A DNA stretch of 64,000 nucleotides from an uncultured Veillonella sp. Its GTDB lineage: Bacteria > Bacillota > Negativicutes > Veillonellales > Veillonellaceae. Under the pieces are notes generated by a model. The model was given only the letters and a program-made list of their open reading frames with translations. It searched no databases and was not told the origin of the DNA. Position 1 is the first letter of the stretch, and every line of letters begins with the position of its first letter. This document shows, piece by piece, positions 37,386 to 47,120 of the stretch. Both the position numbers and the translations under genes were made by a program. The stretch is from the NCBI GenBank assembly GCA_900556785.1, contig USQK01000001.1, positions 9,938 through 73,937 of the forward strand. The letters run 5' to 3'.

Positions 37386-37877
37386 ATGAGATGTCCTTAT
37401 TGCCAACACACAGACACGAAGGTAACAGACTCTAGAACGACTGATGAAGGTAATAGTATTCGCCGTCGCCGTGAATGTATCAATTGTGGCCGTCGCTTTA
37501 CTACCTATGAAATTATAGAAGAAGTACCACTTATGGTATTGAAGAAAAATGGACGACGTGAATTATTTGACCGCGGTAAGCTACTGAATGGGTTATTGCG
37601 CTCTTGTGATAAGCGTACAGTTCCTATGTCTGTGATGGAGCAAGTAGTTAATGATGTAGAGCGTGATATTCGGAATGAAATTAACCAAGAGGTTACAACT
37701 GATCGCATTGGTGAGCTCGTGTTACAACAACTGAAAGACATAGATCAAGTTGCATATGTTCGTTTTGCTAGTGTATATCGTAAGTTTGATAATATTGATA
37801 GCTTTATGGAAGAGTTAAAAGCTCTGAAGAAGTTAGACGCTAAAAAGCCGAAACGCAAACCTGTCGTAGAAGAATAA
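37386..37877 (+). CDS. nrdR: Transcriptional repressor NrdR
   Basis: Represses ribonucleotide reductase genes in response to ATP/dATP. 163 residues, standard. Zinc ribbon MRCPYCQHTDTKVTDSR ... CINCGRRFTTYE, then the ATP-cone (VLKKNGRRELFDRGKLLNGL through YVRFASVYRKFDNIDSF). ATG follows AAAGGAGTAGTAACAG. A M19 dipeptidase gene follows after 60 nt. No NrdR box recognised in front of it. Confidence 0.96.
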   Translation: MRCPYCQHTDTKVTDSRTTDEGNSIRRRRECINCGRRFTTYEIIEEVPLMVLKKNGRRELFDRGKLLNGLLRSCDKRTVPMSVMEQVVNDVERDIRNEINQEVTTDRIGELVLQQLKDIDQVAYVRFASVYRKFDNIDSFMEELKALKKLDAKKPKRKPVVEE

Positions 37878-37937
37878 TTGATTCTGTATTACTGATTGGT
37901 TATACATGGTTTTGAAATTAGCAATGTGTGAGGCTTT

Positions 37938-38864
37938 ATGATAGATTTACATTGTGATACGATGATGCAATTGCTAGATCATCCTGATAGTGGTGATTTA
38001 TATCGCAATACTTGGAAAATAGATATAGAAAAATTACAAAAGGCTCATAGCAAGATACAAGACTTTGCACTCTTTATTAATATGGGTGAGACGAATGACC
38101 CTTATGGCCGCTATGAAGAGATGCGTAATTTGTGTGTATCACAAATTCATCACTATGGAGAGCACATACAACATGTGCTCTCTTATCAAGATGTAGAGTC
38201 TGTATATGAGACTGGTAAGATTGGAGCTCTCATGTCTATTGAAGAGGGCGGCGTACTAGGTGGTGATTTAGATAAACTTAAACAAGCTTATCAAGATGGG
38301 GTTCGACTTATTACGCTTACCTGGAATTACCCAAATGGACTGGGTGAGCCACATTGTGGTGAGCAGCATAAAAAATTAACATCAAAAGGCGTTGAATTTG
38401 TAGAGGCTATGCAAGATTTAGGGATAATCGTTGATTGTTCTCATCTAAATGATGCTGGTACTGAGCAACTAGGAGATATTTTAGATGTACCATTTGTAGC
38501 ATCACACTCCAATGCACGTGAAGTTACAGCCCATACTAGAAATCTACCAGATAATTTGATTAAGCTTATTGCTAATAAGGGTGGTGTTATAGGCCTTAAC
38601 TTTGCCCAATCTTTTTTAGGCACATCACCGATAAGTCGAATTGAAGATATCGTAAAGCATGGCTTATATCTCATCAATAAAGGCGGGGAGGATGTTGTGG
38701 CATTAGGAACCGATTTTGATGGTATTAAGCCGGATACAGAAATTAAAGACACTTCTGAAATGTATCGATTATACGATGCATTTAAAGAAGCTGGTTTATC
38801 TGAGGAACAATGTGAAAAATTATTCTGGAAAAATGCAGATAGACTGTTAAAGGAGATTTTATAA
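37938..38864 (+). CDS. M19 family membrane dipeptidase
   Basis: Zinc dipeptidase of the renal dipeptidase family, cleaving L-D or L-L dipeptides. 308 residues. Motifs: MIDLHCDTMMQLLD with the H-x-D metal ligands, MSIEEGGVLGGDL with the bridging Glu, LITLTWNYPNGLGEPH, DCSHLNDAGTEQL, FVASHSNAREVTAHTRNLPD and LGTDFDGIKP. The stop overlaps the ATG of gmhA by one base (TAATG), so it heads the heptose operon and is translationally coupled to it. A role in trimming peptidoglycan-derived dipeptides is a context guess. Confidence 0.93.
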   Translation: MIDLHCDTMMQLLDHPDSGDLYRNTWKIDIEKLQKAHSKIQDFALFINMGETNDPYGRYEEMRNLCVSQIHHYGEHIQHVLSYQDVESVYETGKIGALMSIEEGGVLGGDLDKLKQAYQDGVRLITLTWNYPNGLGEPHCGEQHKKLTSKGVEFVEAMQDLGIIVDCSHLNDAGTEQLGDILDVPFVASHSNAREVTAHTRNLPDNLIKLIANKGGVIGLNFAQSFLGTSPISRIEDIVKHGLYLINKGGEDVVALGTDFDGIKPDTEIKDTSEMYRLYDAFKEAGLSEEQCEKLFWKNADRLLKEIL

Positions 38865-39433
38865 TGACTGATTTAAATCCAATCATTGCAGATCGTTTTA
38901 CCGAGCATTTGGAAGTCTTTGGCAAGACAATGGAGCATATGGATACCATTCAAGAGATTGCATATCGCTGTAAGGCGGCTTTAGAGAATGGCAATAAAAT
39001 TTTGTTCTGTGGGAATGGTGGTTCTGCTGCTGATTCCCAACATTTAGCAGCTGAATTGATTTGTCGCTTTAAAAAGGAACGACGCTCTCTTGCAGGTATT
39101 GCATTGACTACTGATACATCTGCATTAACAGCTATTGCAAATGATTATGATTTTGAATCTGTTTTTGCACGTCAAGTAGAGGGTTTAGGCCGTACAGGTG
39201 ACGTTCTCATTGGGATTTCTACATCTGGGAACTCCAAGAATGTTGTAAAAGCCGCAGAAATGGCCCGTTCTATTGGCATGCACACCATAGCTTTCACAGG
39301 TGAAGGCGGTGGAAAACTAGCTGAATTATGTGATATTACATTAGCTATTCCAAGCAATGTGACAGCTCGTATTCAAGAAATGCACATTCTGGCAGGTCAT
39401 ATAATGTGCGAAATCATTGAAGAAGATTATTAA
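38864..39433 (+). CDS. gmhA: Sedoheptulose 7-phosphate isomerase
   Basis: First step of ADP-heptose synthesis: sedoheptulose 7-P to D-glycero-D-manno-heptose 7-P. 189 residues. SIS domain with FCGNGGSAADSQHLAAELIC, LTTDTSALTAIANDYDF, IGISTSGNSKNVVKAAE and the C-terminal MHILAGHIMCEIIE metal/active-site helix. Coupled to the preceding dipeptidase by a 1-base overlap; hldE starts 96 nt downstream. Confidence 0.95.
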   Translation: MTDLNPIIADRFTEHLEVFGKTMEHMDTIQEIAYRCKAALENGNKILFCGNGGSAADSQHLAAELICRFKKERRSLAGIALTTDTSALTAIANDYDFESVFARQVEGLGRTGDVLIGISTSGNSKNVVKAAEMARSIGMHTIAFTGEGGGKLAELCDITLAIPSNVTARIQEMHILAGHIMCEIIEEDY

Positions 39434-39529
39434 CCGTTACGGTCATATTTATAAATAGATACATGTTTAAAACCCAGTTTTTTAGATAACTCGTTATACA
39501 TGTATATTGTGGTAAGGAATAGGTGGATT

Positions 39530-41008
39530 ATGATAAATGCTACCATTAATCAATTTTTGACAAAACAACTACCCAATCTAAAGATTGCCGTTATAGGTGA
39601 TGTGATGGTAGATCGTTATGTTTTTGGTGATGTAAGTCGTATTTCTCCGGAAGCACCGGTTCCTGTAAACCGCGTGGCAAAGATGAAAGAAGTGCTTGGT
39701 GGCGCTGGTAATGTTGCGTCAAACTTATCAAATTTAGATTGCACAGTATATCTTGGTGCTATTGCTGGTAATGATGACCATGGTCGTTTATTACAACAAT
39801 TGCTAAAGGCTGATAAGATTGATACAACAGGTTTATTAACGAGTGATGATCGTTCTACCATTACTAAAATGCGTATCTTAGGGGATCGCCAACAGATGAT
39901 GCGCCTTGATTTTGAAACGATTACAGATTTAACAAGTGAGGAAGAGGAACGACTGTCTGCTTGGCTAGAAAATCTATGTAAGACTGGTATCGATGGTATT
40001 GTTGTATCTGACTATGGCAAAGGCGTTTGTACACCAACATTGCTTAAAAAAATCTTTAGTTTAGCTAAGGCGTATGGCGTACAAACCATTGTTGATCCTA
40101 AAGGTTCAGACTGGTCTAAATATAATGGTGCAACCTGCATTACACCGAATGTAAAAGAACTAGGTGAATGTGTAGGTCATAAGTTAGCTAATGATGATGC
40201 CACCATCGTAGAGGCAGCTAAGTCAGTACTGGCTAATGTTGATTTAGAATATATTGTAGCTACACGGTCAGCAAAAGGGATTACTGTTATTGCAAAGGAT
40301 GGACGCACATGGCATAATCCGGCTACACAACAAGAGGTATTCGATGTAAGTGGTGCAGGTGATACGGTTGTATCTATGATGATGACATGCCTTGCTAGCG
40401 GTCTATCTATGCGTTTGGCATTACATATCGCAAATGGTGCTGCTGGCATTGTCGTATCTAAGGTGGGCACATATCCAATCCACCGATCTGAACTATTGGA
40501 TTTATGGCATTCTTATAAGCATAGTGTTCAATCTAAACCTTTATATACAAAAGAAGAGATGAAGCAACTTATTGCACAATGGCAAAACAAAGGTGAAACT
40601 GTTGTGTTTACTAATGGTTGTTTTGATATTCTTCATCGCGGACATATTACGTATTTACAAGAGGCGGCTCAGTTAGGCGACCATCTAATTATTGGATTAA
40701 ATTCCGATGATTCTGTTAGACGCCTAAAAGGGGAAACGCGTCCCATCGTACGTGAAGAGGATAGAGCAGCATTATTAAGTGCATTGCGTTGTATCGATGG
40801 TGTGGTGTTATTCGAAGAGGATACACCAGCTGAACTATTAGCTTATTTACGTCCTAATACGCTTGTTAAGGGCGGCGATTATAAGATAGAAGACATTATT
40901 GGACGTGAGTCCGTAGATCATGTAGAGGTGCTTTCATTTAAAGAAGGTTATTCTACATCAGATATTGTAGGGAAAATAGCTACTATGGCTAAGGAGGGTA
41001 AATTATGA
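39530..41008 (+). CDS. hldE: Bifunctional heptose 7-phosphate kinase / heptose 1-phosphate adenylyltransferase
   Basis: Phosphorylates heptose 7-P at C1 and later couples heptose 1-P to ATP. 492 residues. N-terminal ribokinase-type domain (VIGDVMVDRYVFGDVSRISP, VLGGAGNVASNLSNL, DYGKGVCTP, DVSGAGDTVVS) to about residue 320. C-terminal cytidylyltransferase-fold domain (VVFTNGCFDILHRGHITYLQ, GLNSDDSVRRLKGETRPI, LVKGGDYKIEDI). ATG 39530 follows TAGGTGG; the frame is open 30 nt further upstream without a site. The 3' end overlaps hldD by 4 nt. Confidence 0.96.
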   Translation: MINATINQFLTKQLPNLKIAVIGDVMVDRYVFGDVSRISPEAPVPVNRVAKMKEVLGGAGNVASNLSNLDCTVYLGAIAGNDDHGRLLQQLLKADKIDTTGLLTSDDRSTITKMRILGDRQQMMRLDFETITDLTSEEEERLSAWLENLCKTGIDGIVVSDYGKGVCTPTLLKKIFSLAKAYGVQTIVDPKGSDWSKYNGATCITPNVKELGECVGHKLANDDATIVEAAKSVLANVDLEYIVATRSAKGITVIAKDGRTWHNPATQQEVFDVSGAGDTVVSMMMTCLASGLSMRLALHIANGAAGIVVSKVGTYPIHRSELLDLWHSYKHSVQSKPLYTKEEMKQLIAQWQNKGETVVFTNGCFDILHRGHITYLQEAAQLGDHLIIGLNSDDSVRRLKGETRPIVREEDRAALLSALRCIDGVVLFEEDTPAELLAYLRPNTLVKGGDYKIEDIIGRESVDHVEVLSFKEGYSTSDIVGKIATMAKEGKL

Positions 41009-41970
41009 TTATCGTAACAGGCGGTGCTGGTTTTATTGGCAGTAATATTGTGAAAGCGTTAAATGACCGCGGTCGTACAGATATTCTTATTGTTGATGAC
41101 CTTACAGATGGTCGTAAAATCCGAAATATTCAAAATCTAGAATTCTTAGATTATATCGATTGTGAAGATTTTGATTGTGCTATTGCTGATGGTACATTTA
41201 ATGTAGGTCCTATTGAAGTAGTATTCCATGAAGGTGCTTGTGCTGACACAATGGAATATAACGGCAAATATATGATGAAGAACAACTATGAAGGTTCTAA
41301 AAATCTATTCCATTATTGCCAAGACCGTCGTATTCCATTCATCTATGCATCCTCTGCATCTACTTATGGCAATGGTACTAATGGTTTCGTAGAAAAACCA
41401 GAAGCCGAAGAAGCTCTAAATCCATATGCGTATTCTAAATTGTTATTCGACCGTTATGTGCGTAAATATGAAGGTGAGTATACAGCGCAAGTTGTAGGCT
41501 TACGTTACTTCAATGTATATGGCCCTAATGAAGCTCATAAAGATAAAATGGCTTCCTTAGTTCGCCAAATGTTCTACAAAAATAAAGAAACTGGTATTAT
41601 CAATCTATTTGAAGGTACAGATGGCTATGAAGATGGTGGTCAAACACGTGACTTTATCTATGTTAAAGACGTAGTTAATGTAAACTTCTATTTCTGGGAA
41701 CACCCTGAAATTTCTGGTACTTTCAACTGTGGTACAGGTAATGCTCATAGCTTTAACCAATTTATGCAAGCTGTTATCGACTATAATGGCAAAGGCAAAA
41801 TTGAATACATTCCGTTCCCAGAGGTATTAAAAGGCAAATATCAAAGCTTTACAGAGGCTGATACGACTAAATTATTGGCTGCTGGTTATGATAAAGGGTT
41901 CCATAAAATGGAAGATGCTGTTAAAGAATATTGTGAACTACTCGATAATAACGAAGGATATTTACGTTAA
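41005..41970 (+). CDS. hldD: ADP-L-glycero-D-manno-heptose 6-epimerase
   Basis: Converts ADP-D-glycero-D-manno-heptose to the L-glycero epimer used in LPS core. 321 residues. Extended SDR: NADP-binding VTGGAGFIGSNIVKALNDRG, DDLTDGRKIRNIQNLEFLDY typical of HldD, SSASTYGNG, and catalytic Y-x-x-x-K in NPYAYSKLLFDRY. Overlaps hldE by 4 nt (ATGA) and gmhB by 1 nt, so the three are tightly coupled. Confidence 0.96.
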   Translation: MIIVTGGAGFIGSNIVKALNDRGRTDILIVDDLTDGRKIRNIQNLEFLDYIDCEDFDCAIADGTFNVGPIEVVFHEGACADTMEYNGKYMMKNNYEGSKNLFHYCQDRRIPFIYASSASTYGNGTNGFVEKPEAEEALNPYAYSKLLFDRYVRKYEGEYTAQVVGLRYFNVYGPNEAHKDKMASLVRQMFYKNKETGIINLFEGTDGYEDGGQTRDFIYVKDVVNVNFYFWEHPEISGTFNCGTGNAHSFNQFMQAVIDYNGKGKIEYIPFPEVLKGKYQSFTEADTTKLLAAGYDKGFHKMEDAVKEYCELLDNNEGYLR

Positions 41971-42464
41971 TGCGCAAGGTATTATTTTTAGATCGCGATG
42001 GTGTTATCAATAAAGATGTTAGCTATTTATATAAAATCAGCGATTTAGAATGGGTGGATGGAGCTAAAGAAGCACTAGCTTATGCGTATAGTAAAGGGTA
42101 TGACCTCATTGTAGTGACAAATCAAAGTGGTGTAGCTAGAGGTTATTATAAGGAATCTGATGTTCAGATTTTACATGATCACATGGCTCATGAACTAGAT
42201 CGTAGTGGGGCACCAATTTTACATTTTTATTATTGCCCTCACCATAAAGAAGGCTCTGTACCTATTTATGCCGTCGATTGTGAATGTAGAAAGCCAAAGC
42301 CTGGTATGATTAATCAAGCTATTAAGGATTATGATGTAGACCCTAAAAGTAGTTTCCTTATTGGCGATAGTCAGCGCGATGTTGATGCAGCAGAAGCGGC
42401 TGGTGTAAAAGGCTATCTATTTACAGGTACAAATTTGTTAGATTTTATTAAGACCATTATTTAG
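41970..42464 (+). CDS. gmhB: D-glycero-beta-D-manno-heptose 1,7-bisphosphate 7-phosphatase
   Basis: HAD-type phosphatase acting between the two HldE reactions. 164 residues. Motif I FLDRDGVINKDVSYL, motif II VVTNQSGVARGYY, the GmhB zinc site YYCPHHKEG ... DCECRKPKPGM (Cys, His, Cys, Cys), motif IV LIGDSQRDVDAAEAAG. Starts on the last base of the hldD stop. With gmhA, hldE and hldD this completes the ADP-L,D-heptose pathway in one locus. Confidence 0.95.
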   Translation: MRKVLFLDRDGVINKDVSYLYKISDLEWVDGAKEALAYAYSKGYDLIVVTNQSGVARGYYKESDVQILHDHMAHELDRSGAPILHFYYCPHHKEGSVPIYAVDCECRKPKPGMINQAIKDYDVDPKSSFLIGDSQRDVDAAEAAGVKGYLFTGTNLLDFIKTII

Positions 42465-42560
42465 TTAATTATTACCATTACTTTGTTTTACTTTTAACTT
42501 ATGTCTGTTTTAAGGTGAGATAACGTTGTTTAGGTGTGGTGTTATACTTTGGGAGGCTAT

Positions 42561-43580
42561 ATGAAAGATTACAAGAATATACTCATCATTAAGATGAGTT
42601 CTTTAGGTGATGTAATTCATGCATTGCCTACCTTGTATGCAGTGCGTAAAAATTGGCCTAATGCGCATATCACATGGGCTATTCATGAACAATTTGAGAG
42701 CCTCCTGCCAGGTAAACCATGGGTAGATGATGTCATCATTATCGACAAGAAACAACTTAAAAAGCCTGCTTATTTATGGCAGTTACGTAAGGATTTACAT
42801 AGCCGTCATTTTGATATGACTTTAGACCTTCAATGTATTGCAAAGAGCGCCATTGTATCATTATTATCTGGTGCGCCTGAAAAATATGGCTACTGGGAGC
42901 TTCGTGAAGGCAGTAATTTAGTTAATAAAGCACTTGTTGGTGAACATAAATACGATCATGTTATTGAACGATACCTCGATACTGTACGTGCTCTTGGAGG
43001 CGATGTAGAAGGCGTAGAGTTTCCTATGCCTGCATATGTGGAGGCGGAGAAGTCCGTTAAGCATAAGTTACAATCTCATGGTGTAGAAGATGAATATGTA
43101 GTAGTTGTACCAGGTGCTCGTTGGATTGTTAAGGAGTGGCCACTTCTTAACTTTGGCGAGCTATGTATCCACTTATGTGAATCTGGTAAAAAAGTTGTTA
43201 TTGCTGGTGCTCCAGATGATGCAGAAAAAGGAGCTTTCATAGAAAACTATGTAAAAAATAAGAATCTCATCAACCTAGTGGGATCTACATCCATGCCAGA
43301 GCTAATTGAGTTGATTCGGCACTGTGAAATTTTCATCAGTGCTGATACGGGTCCTTTGCATATTGCTAATGCTCTAAAGCGGCCTTTGATTGCATTATTT
43401 GGAACCACATCTCCAAAGCGAACTGGTCCATATGGAGGGAGTCATGTACATCTTATTATTTCACCTACATCAAAGGCTACACCTGAACAGCCATTAGTAG
43501 ATGATCCTGATTGTATGGCTCAAATTCCTGTAGATGCTGTGTGGTCTGTATATGAGCAAGTAATTGGAAAGGAACTATAA
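42561..43580 (+). CDS. waaC: Lipopolysaccharide heptosyltransferase I (GT9 family)
   Basis: Transfers the first L,D-heptose onto Kdo of the LPS inner core. 339 residues. GT9 pattern: ILIIKMSSLGDVIHALPTLY at the N-terminus (the heptosyltransferase I signature S-S-L-G-D-V-I-H), DMTLDLQCIAKSAIVSLLSG, VVVPGARWIVKEWPLLNFGE and ISADTGPLHIANALKRPLIA. ATG 42561 lies five nt after GGGAGG. The stop overlaps the next gene's ATG by 1 nt. Assignment as HepI rests on the N-terminal signature; exact linkage inferred. Confidence 0.9.
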   Translation: MKDYKNILIIKMSSLGDVIHALPTLYAVRKNWPNAHITWAIHEQFESLLPGKPWVDDVIIIDKKQLKKPAYLWQLRKDLHSRHFDMTLDLQCIAKSAIVSLLSGAPEKYGYWELREGSNLVNKALVGEHKYDHVIERYLDTVRALGGDVEGVEFPMPAYVEAEKSVKHKLQSHGVEDEYVVVVPGARWIVKEWPLLNFGELCIHLCESGKKVVIAGAPDDAEKGAFIENYVKNKNLINLVGSTSMPELIELIRHCEIFISADTGPLHIANALKRPLIALFGTTSPKRTGPYGGSHVHLIISPTSKATPEQPLVDDPDCMAQIPVDAVWSVYEQVIGKEL

Positions 43581-44620
43581 TGGAACTTGATTATAAACGC
43601 ATTGTGGTCACCTTTCTCATGCACTTAGGTGATGTTATTTTAACGACTCCATTCCTAGAGGTGCTACGTAAAGCTGCTCCACATAGCCATATTACATATG
43701 TAATAGATGAGAAATTACAACAAGTAATGCAGTATAATCCGAATATTGATGAACTTATCGTTGTAGATAAAAAAGGGCGTCATAATAGTATTTCTGGGCT
43801 TAATGAGATAGCTCGTGAGATTAATAAAAAGGGGAAACCTGATATTGTTATCAATTTACATCCCAATGAACGCACATCTTATTTAGCCTGGAAAATACAT
43901 GCCCCTATTACAACGGGTATGAGCCATTTCTTATTTAGACCGTTTATGACAAAGTATACCCGTCTAGATCGTAAAACTCGTCATGCTGCAGATATGTACA
44001 TCAATGTACTAGAACAATTAGGTGTAACGGATATTTCTAACTCTGGTTTACATATTGAAACTTGTGAGGCATGGCGCCGTGAGGCTCAGGAATTCTATGC
44101 TAGTCATGGTTTAACAGATGGTGATACGCTCATAGGTTTTAATATTGGTAGTGCAGTTCCTGAGAAGCGTTGGCCTGCTGAACGATTTGCCCATGTAGCC
44201 GATCATTTTGGTCATTTAGGGTATAAGACGGTATTCTTTGGCGGCCCTATGGATCTTGAAATGGTGAAACCTGTAGTAGAACAAATGGAAACGAAACCGA
44301 TTGTGGCTACTGGAAAATTCCAGTTAGGTCCTTTAGCTGCAGCCATGAGCCGCTGTAATCTATTGATTACAAATGACTCTGGTCCTATGCATGTAGGAAT
44401 CAGCCAAAAGGTGCCAATTGTGGCGCTTTACGGTCCATCAAATCCATTCTTTTATGGTCCATATCAAGCTCATGCTATCGTTCTGGAAACGATGGATTCA
44501 TACGAGATTGGTAAAAGCATGAAAAAAATTATTAAAGAAGGAAATTATAAAGGTTTGTCCGTAATTTCTGAAGAACAGGTCATTAAAGCAGTGGAAACGT
44601 TGCTTTCAGAATCGAAATAA
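43580..44620 (+). CDS. Second GT9 heptosyltransferase (WaaF/WaaQ-like)
   Basis: 346 residues, GT9 family. Seen: RIVVTFLMHLGDVILTTPFL, PDIVINLHPNERTSYLAWKI, NIGSAVPEKRWPAERFAHVA and TNDSGPMHVGISQKVPIVAL. It probably adds the second or a branching heptose to the inner core; WaaF versus WaaQ cannot be settled from sequence alone. Coupled to the previous gene by a 1-base overlap. The exonuclease gene follows 4 nt after its stop. Confidence 0.88.
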   Translation: MELDYKRIVVTFLMHLGDVILTTPFLEVLRKAAPHSHITYVIDEKLQQVMQYNPNIDELIVVDKKGRHNSISGLNEIAREINKKGKPDIVINLHPNERTSYLAWKIHAPITTGMSHFLFRPFMTKYTRLDRKTRHAADMYINVLEQLGVTDISNSGLHIETCEAWRREAQEFYASHGLTDGDTLIGFNIGSAVPEKRWPAERFAHVADHFGHLGYKTVFFGGPMDLEMVKPVVEQMETKPIVATGKFQLGPLAAAMSRCNLLITNDSGPMHVGISQKVPIVALYGPSNPFFYGPYQAHAIVLETMDSYEIGKSMKKIIKEGNYKGLSVISEEQVIKAVETLLSESK

Positions 44621-44624
44621 ACAT

Positions 44625-45608
44625 ATGAACTATATTGTATTTGATTTAGAGTGGAATCAACCCTATAGCAATGACATTAGCTTTATGAAGCGCACAAAAA
44701 TGCCACTAACTGGGGAAATCATTCAAATCGGAGCGGTAAAACTGAATGAAAAGATGGACATTGTAGATCATTTTACAATGTTCATCAAACCACAATACCT
44801 GCCACGGATGCATAAACATGTCCGTGAATTGACAGGTATTACATCACGAGAACTCGATCATGGTGTGCCCTTTAAGACGGCTATGCAGTACTTTCAAAAT
44901 TGGTGTGGTGATGAGTATATGTTGTTATCTTGGGGGTCTGATGATATTCTCATATTGCGTGAAAATCTAATGCTTCATAGGATGAAAGCTTTATCTTATG
45001 ATCAATGGGTAGATGCACAGATGATTTATGCTTATCAGCGGTATGGTACGAGTCAACAGTATTCTGTGGCTCATGCTATGGAGGACCTAAATATATCTAC
45101 GGAGCATTTATCTGCTCATAATGCATTACATGATGCTGTATTTACGGCTCATATATGTCAAAAGCTAGATATACCACAAGGTTTTTTACATTATGATCTA
45201 ATTCGAAAGGAAAGTAGTAATCCTTTCTTATATCCACCAATTTTAACGTTCTTTATGTATGAGAACTTTCCTGAAAAGAAGCGCATTGTTCATGATAGAA
45301 GGGTTCGATTATCATTCTGCCCGTATTGTCAGACCCGCTTGGAAATGACGCGACCAGAACGATTGCAAGGTGATAAGCATCTCGCTATAGGCGTTTGTCC
45401 TAAACATGGCGATTTTGCAGTGCAACTTAAAGTTGGAAAATATACGATTAAGTCCGGTAGTACTAAATTCTACGTTACAAAGGTATTAACGCATTGTACG
45501 GACGAAATTCGTTCTCTATATACTCAGAAGTCTGAAATTAATCGAGAGAAAGAGCGAAAATATTTGGAATTTCGCCGGGCGGAACTTGAAAAGGACCGCC
45601 AAAAATAA
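44625..45608 (+). CDS. DEDDh-type 3'-5' exonuclease (KapD/ERI-1-like) with C-terminal zinc-ribbon-like region
   Basis: 327 residues. RNase T/DnaQ-like exonuclease: motif I IVFDLEWNQ (D-x-E), FIKPQYLPRMHKHVRELTGI, motif II SWGSDD, and motif III HNALHDAVFTAH (H-x4-D). About residues 225-265 carry C-P-Y-C ... C-P-K-H (FCPYCQTRLE and GVCPKHGDF), a likely zinc ribbon not present in short DnaQ proteins. It is co-transcribed with the heptosyltransferases (4-nt gap) but functionally unrelated; RNA or short-oligonucleotide trimming is likely. The ribosome binding site is weak, implying coupling to the upstream gene. Confidence 0.83.
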   Translation: MNYIVFDLEWNQPYSNDISFMKRTKMPLTGEIIQIGAVKLNEKMDIVDHFTMFIKPQYLPRMHKHVRELTGITSRELDHGVPFKTAMQYFQNWCGDEYMLLSWGSDDILILRENLMLHRMKALSYDQWVDAQMIYAYQRYGTSQQYSVAHAMEDLNISTEHLSAHNALHDAVFTAHICQKLDIPQGFLHYDLIRKESSNPFLYPPILTFFMYENFPEKKRIVHDRRVRLSFCPYCQTRLEMTRPERLQGDKHLAIGVCPKHGDFAVQLKVGKYTIKSGSTKFYVTKVLTHCTDEIRSLYTQKSEINREKERKYLEFRRAELEKDRQK

Positions 45609-45678
45609 TTTTATTAATTCCTGTTCACATCTATAGTTTTTTAATTATTAGCTTGTGAGCATTTAGAAAGGATAGATT

Positions 45679-47070
45679 ATGGAACGCAAATATGCATGGC
45701 ATAATTACGACGATGCCACTATGGAAAAGGTATATGCCTTAAGTGATACATATCGTCAATTTTTAGATAATGGTAAAACAGAACGTGAATGTGTTGTGCA
45801 AGCTGTAGAATTTGCAGAAGCAAAGGGCTATATAAATCTAAATGACATTATTAAAAGCAATACGTCAATTAAAGCTGGTGATAAGATTTATTACACACAT
45901 ATGGATAAATCTATTGCTTTATTTAATATTGGTACTGATGATATTGAATTGGGTATGAATATTTTAGGTGCTCATATTGATTCTCCACGCATCGATGTAA
46001 AGCAAAATCCACAATATGAGGATAGTAATTTAGTATTTTGGGATACTCATTACTATGGAGGTATTAAAAAATATCATTGGGTAGCTATGCCTCTTGCTAT
46101 TCATGGTGTTGTGGTAAAAACAGATGGCACCCGCATTAATATCAACATTGGTGATAAAGAAACAGATCCTGTGTTTTGCATAACTGACTTGTTACCTCAT
46201 TTGGGACAAGAACAAATGCAAAAGAATGCAGCTAAAGTAATTGAAGGGGAAGCTCTTGATTTACTCATCGGTAGCCGTCCAGTTAAAGACGAAGAAAAAG
46301 AAGGGGTTACTAAATTTATTAATAGCCTTCTTGAAAAAGAGTATGGATTTATTGAACGTGACTTATTGTCTGCAGAACTAGAAATTGTACCAGCTGGTAA
46401 AGCACGTGATATGGGCTTTGATCGTTCCATGGTAATGGCGTATGGCCAAGATGATCGCGTGTGTGCCTACACATCCTTGGTAGCAATGCTTGAAGTGGAT
46501 AATGTAAAGCGTACTACTTGTTGCTTACTTGTAGATAAAGAGGAAATTGGTTCTGTAGGTGCTACAGGTATGCAATCACGCTTCTTTGAAAATGCAGTGG
46601 CTGAAATTTTAACACTTATGGGTAAACCTAATTCTGTAAGTGTACGTCGTACGTTGGAGAAATCTCGTATGTTATCCTCCGATGTAAGTGCCGGTTATGA
46701 TCCACTCTATGCGTCTGCATATGAAAAGAAAAATGCTTCCTACCTTGGCATGGGCGTAGTATTCAATAAATTTACAGGCTCTCGTGGTAAAGCTGGTTCT
46801 AACGATGCTAATGCTGAGTATATGGGCTTTATCCGTCGTGTCATGGAATCTAACAATGTAACATACCAAACGGCAGAGCTTGGTAAGGTTGATTTAGGTG
46901 GTGGTGGCACCATTGCGTACATCATGGCTCTTTATGGTATGAATGTCATCGACTGTGGTGTAGCCGTTCTTAGCATGCATGCTCCTTGGGAGGTTACATC
47001 TAAGGCTGATATTTACGAGGCTAAACAATGCTATGTAGCGTTCTTAAATGCAGCTGATGAATCAATCTAA
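45679..47070 (+). CDS. M18 family aminopeptidase, ApeA-like
   Basis: 463 residues, zinc aminopeptidase of family M18 (aspartyl/lysine aminopeptidase I type). Motifs: ILGAHIDSPRIDVKQNP, TDLLPHLGQEQMQK, YGQDDRVCAYTSLVA, LLVDKEEIGSVGATGMQSRF, SSDVSAGYDPLYAS and SMHAPWEVTSKADIYEAK. The segment LEKEYGFIERDLLSAELEIV is typical of the larger subtype. Second M18 gene in the window, not a recent duplicate of the one at 32110. ATG follows GAAAGGATAGATT. Confidence 0.92.
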   Translation: MERKYAWHNYDDATMEKVYALSDTYRQFLDNGKTERECVVQAVEFAEAKGYINLNDIIKSNTSIKAGDKIYYTHMDKSIALFNIGTDDIELGMNILGAHIDSPRIDVKQNPQYEDSNLVFWDTHYYGGIKKYHWVAMPLAIHGVVVKTDGTRININIGDKETDPVFCITDLLPHLGQEQMQKNAAKVIEGEALDLLIGSRPVKDEEKEGVTKFINSLLEKEYGFIERDLLSAELEIVPAGKARDMGFDRSMVMAYGQDDRVCAYTSLVAMLEVDNVKRTTCCLLVDKEEIGSVGATGMQSRFFENAVAEILTLMGKPNSVSVRRTLEKSRMLSSDVSAGYDPLYASAYEKKNASYLGMGVVFNKFTGSRGKAGSNDANAEYMGFIRRVMESNNVTYQTAELGKVDLGGGGTIAYIMALYGMNVIDCGVAVLSMHAPWEVTSKADIYEAKQCYVAFLNAADESI

Positions 47071-47120
47071 GATAATGGGGCTTTCACCAATGGTAAAAGT
47101 CCATTCTTTGTGAGGTGTAT

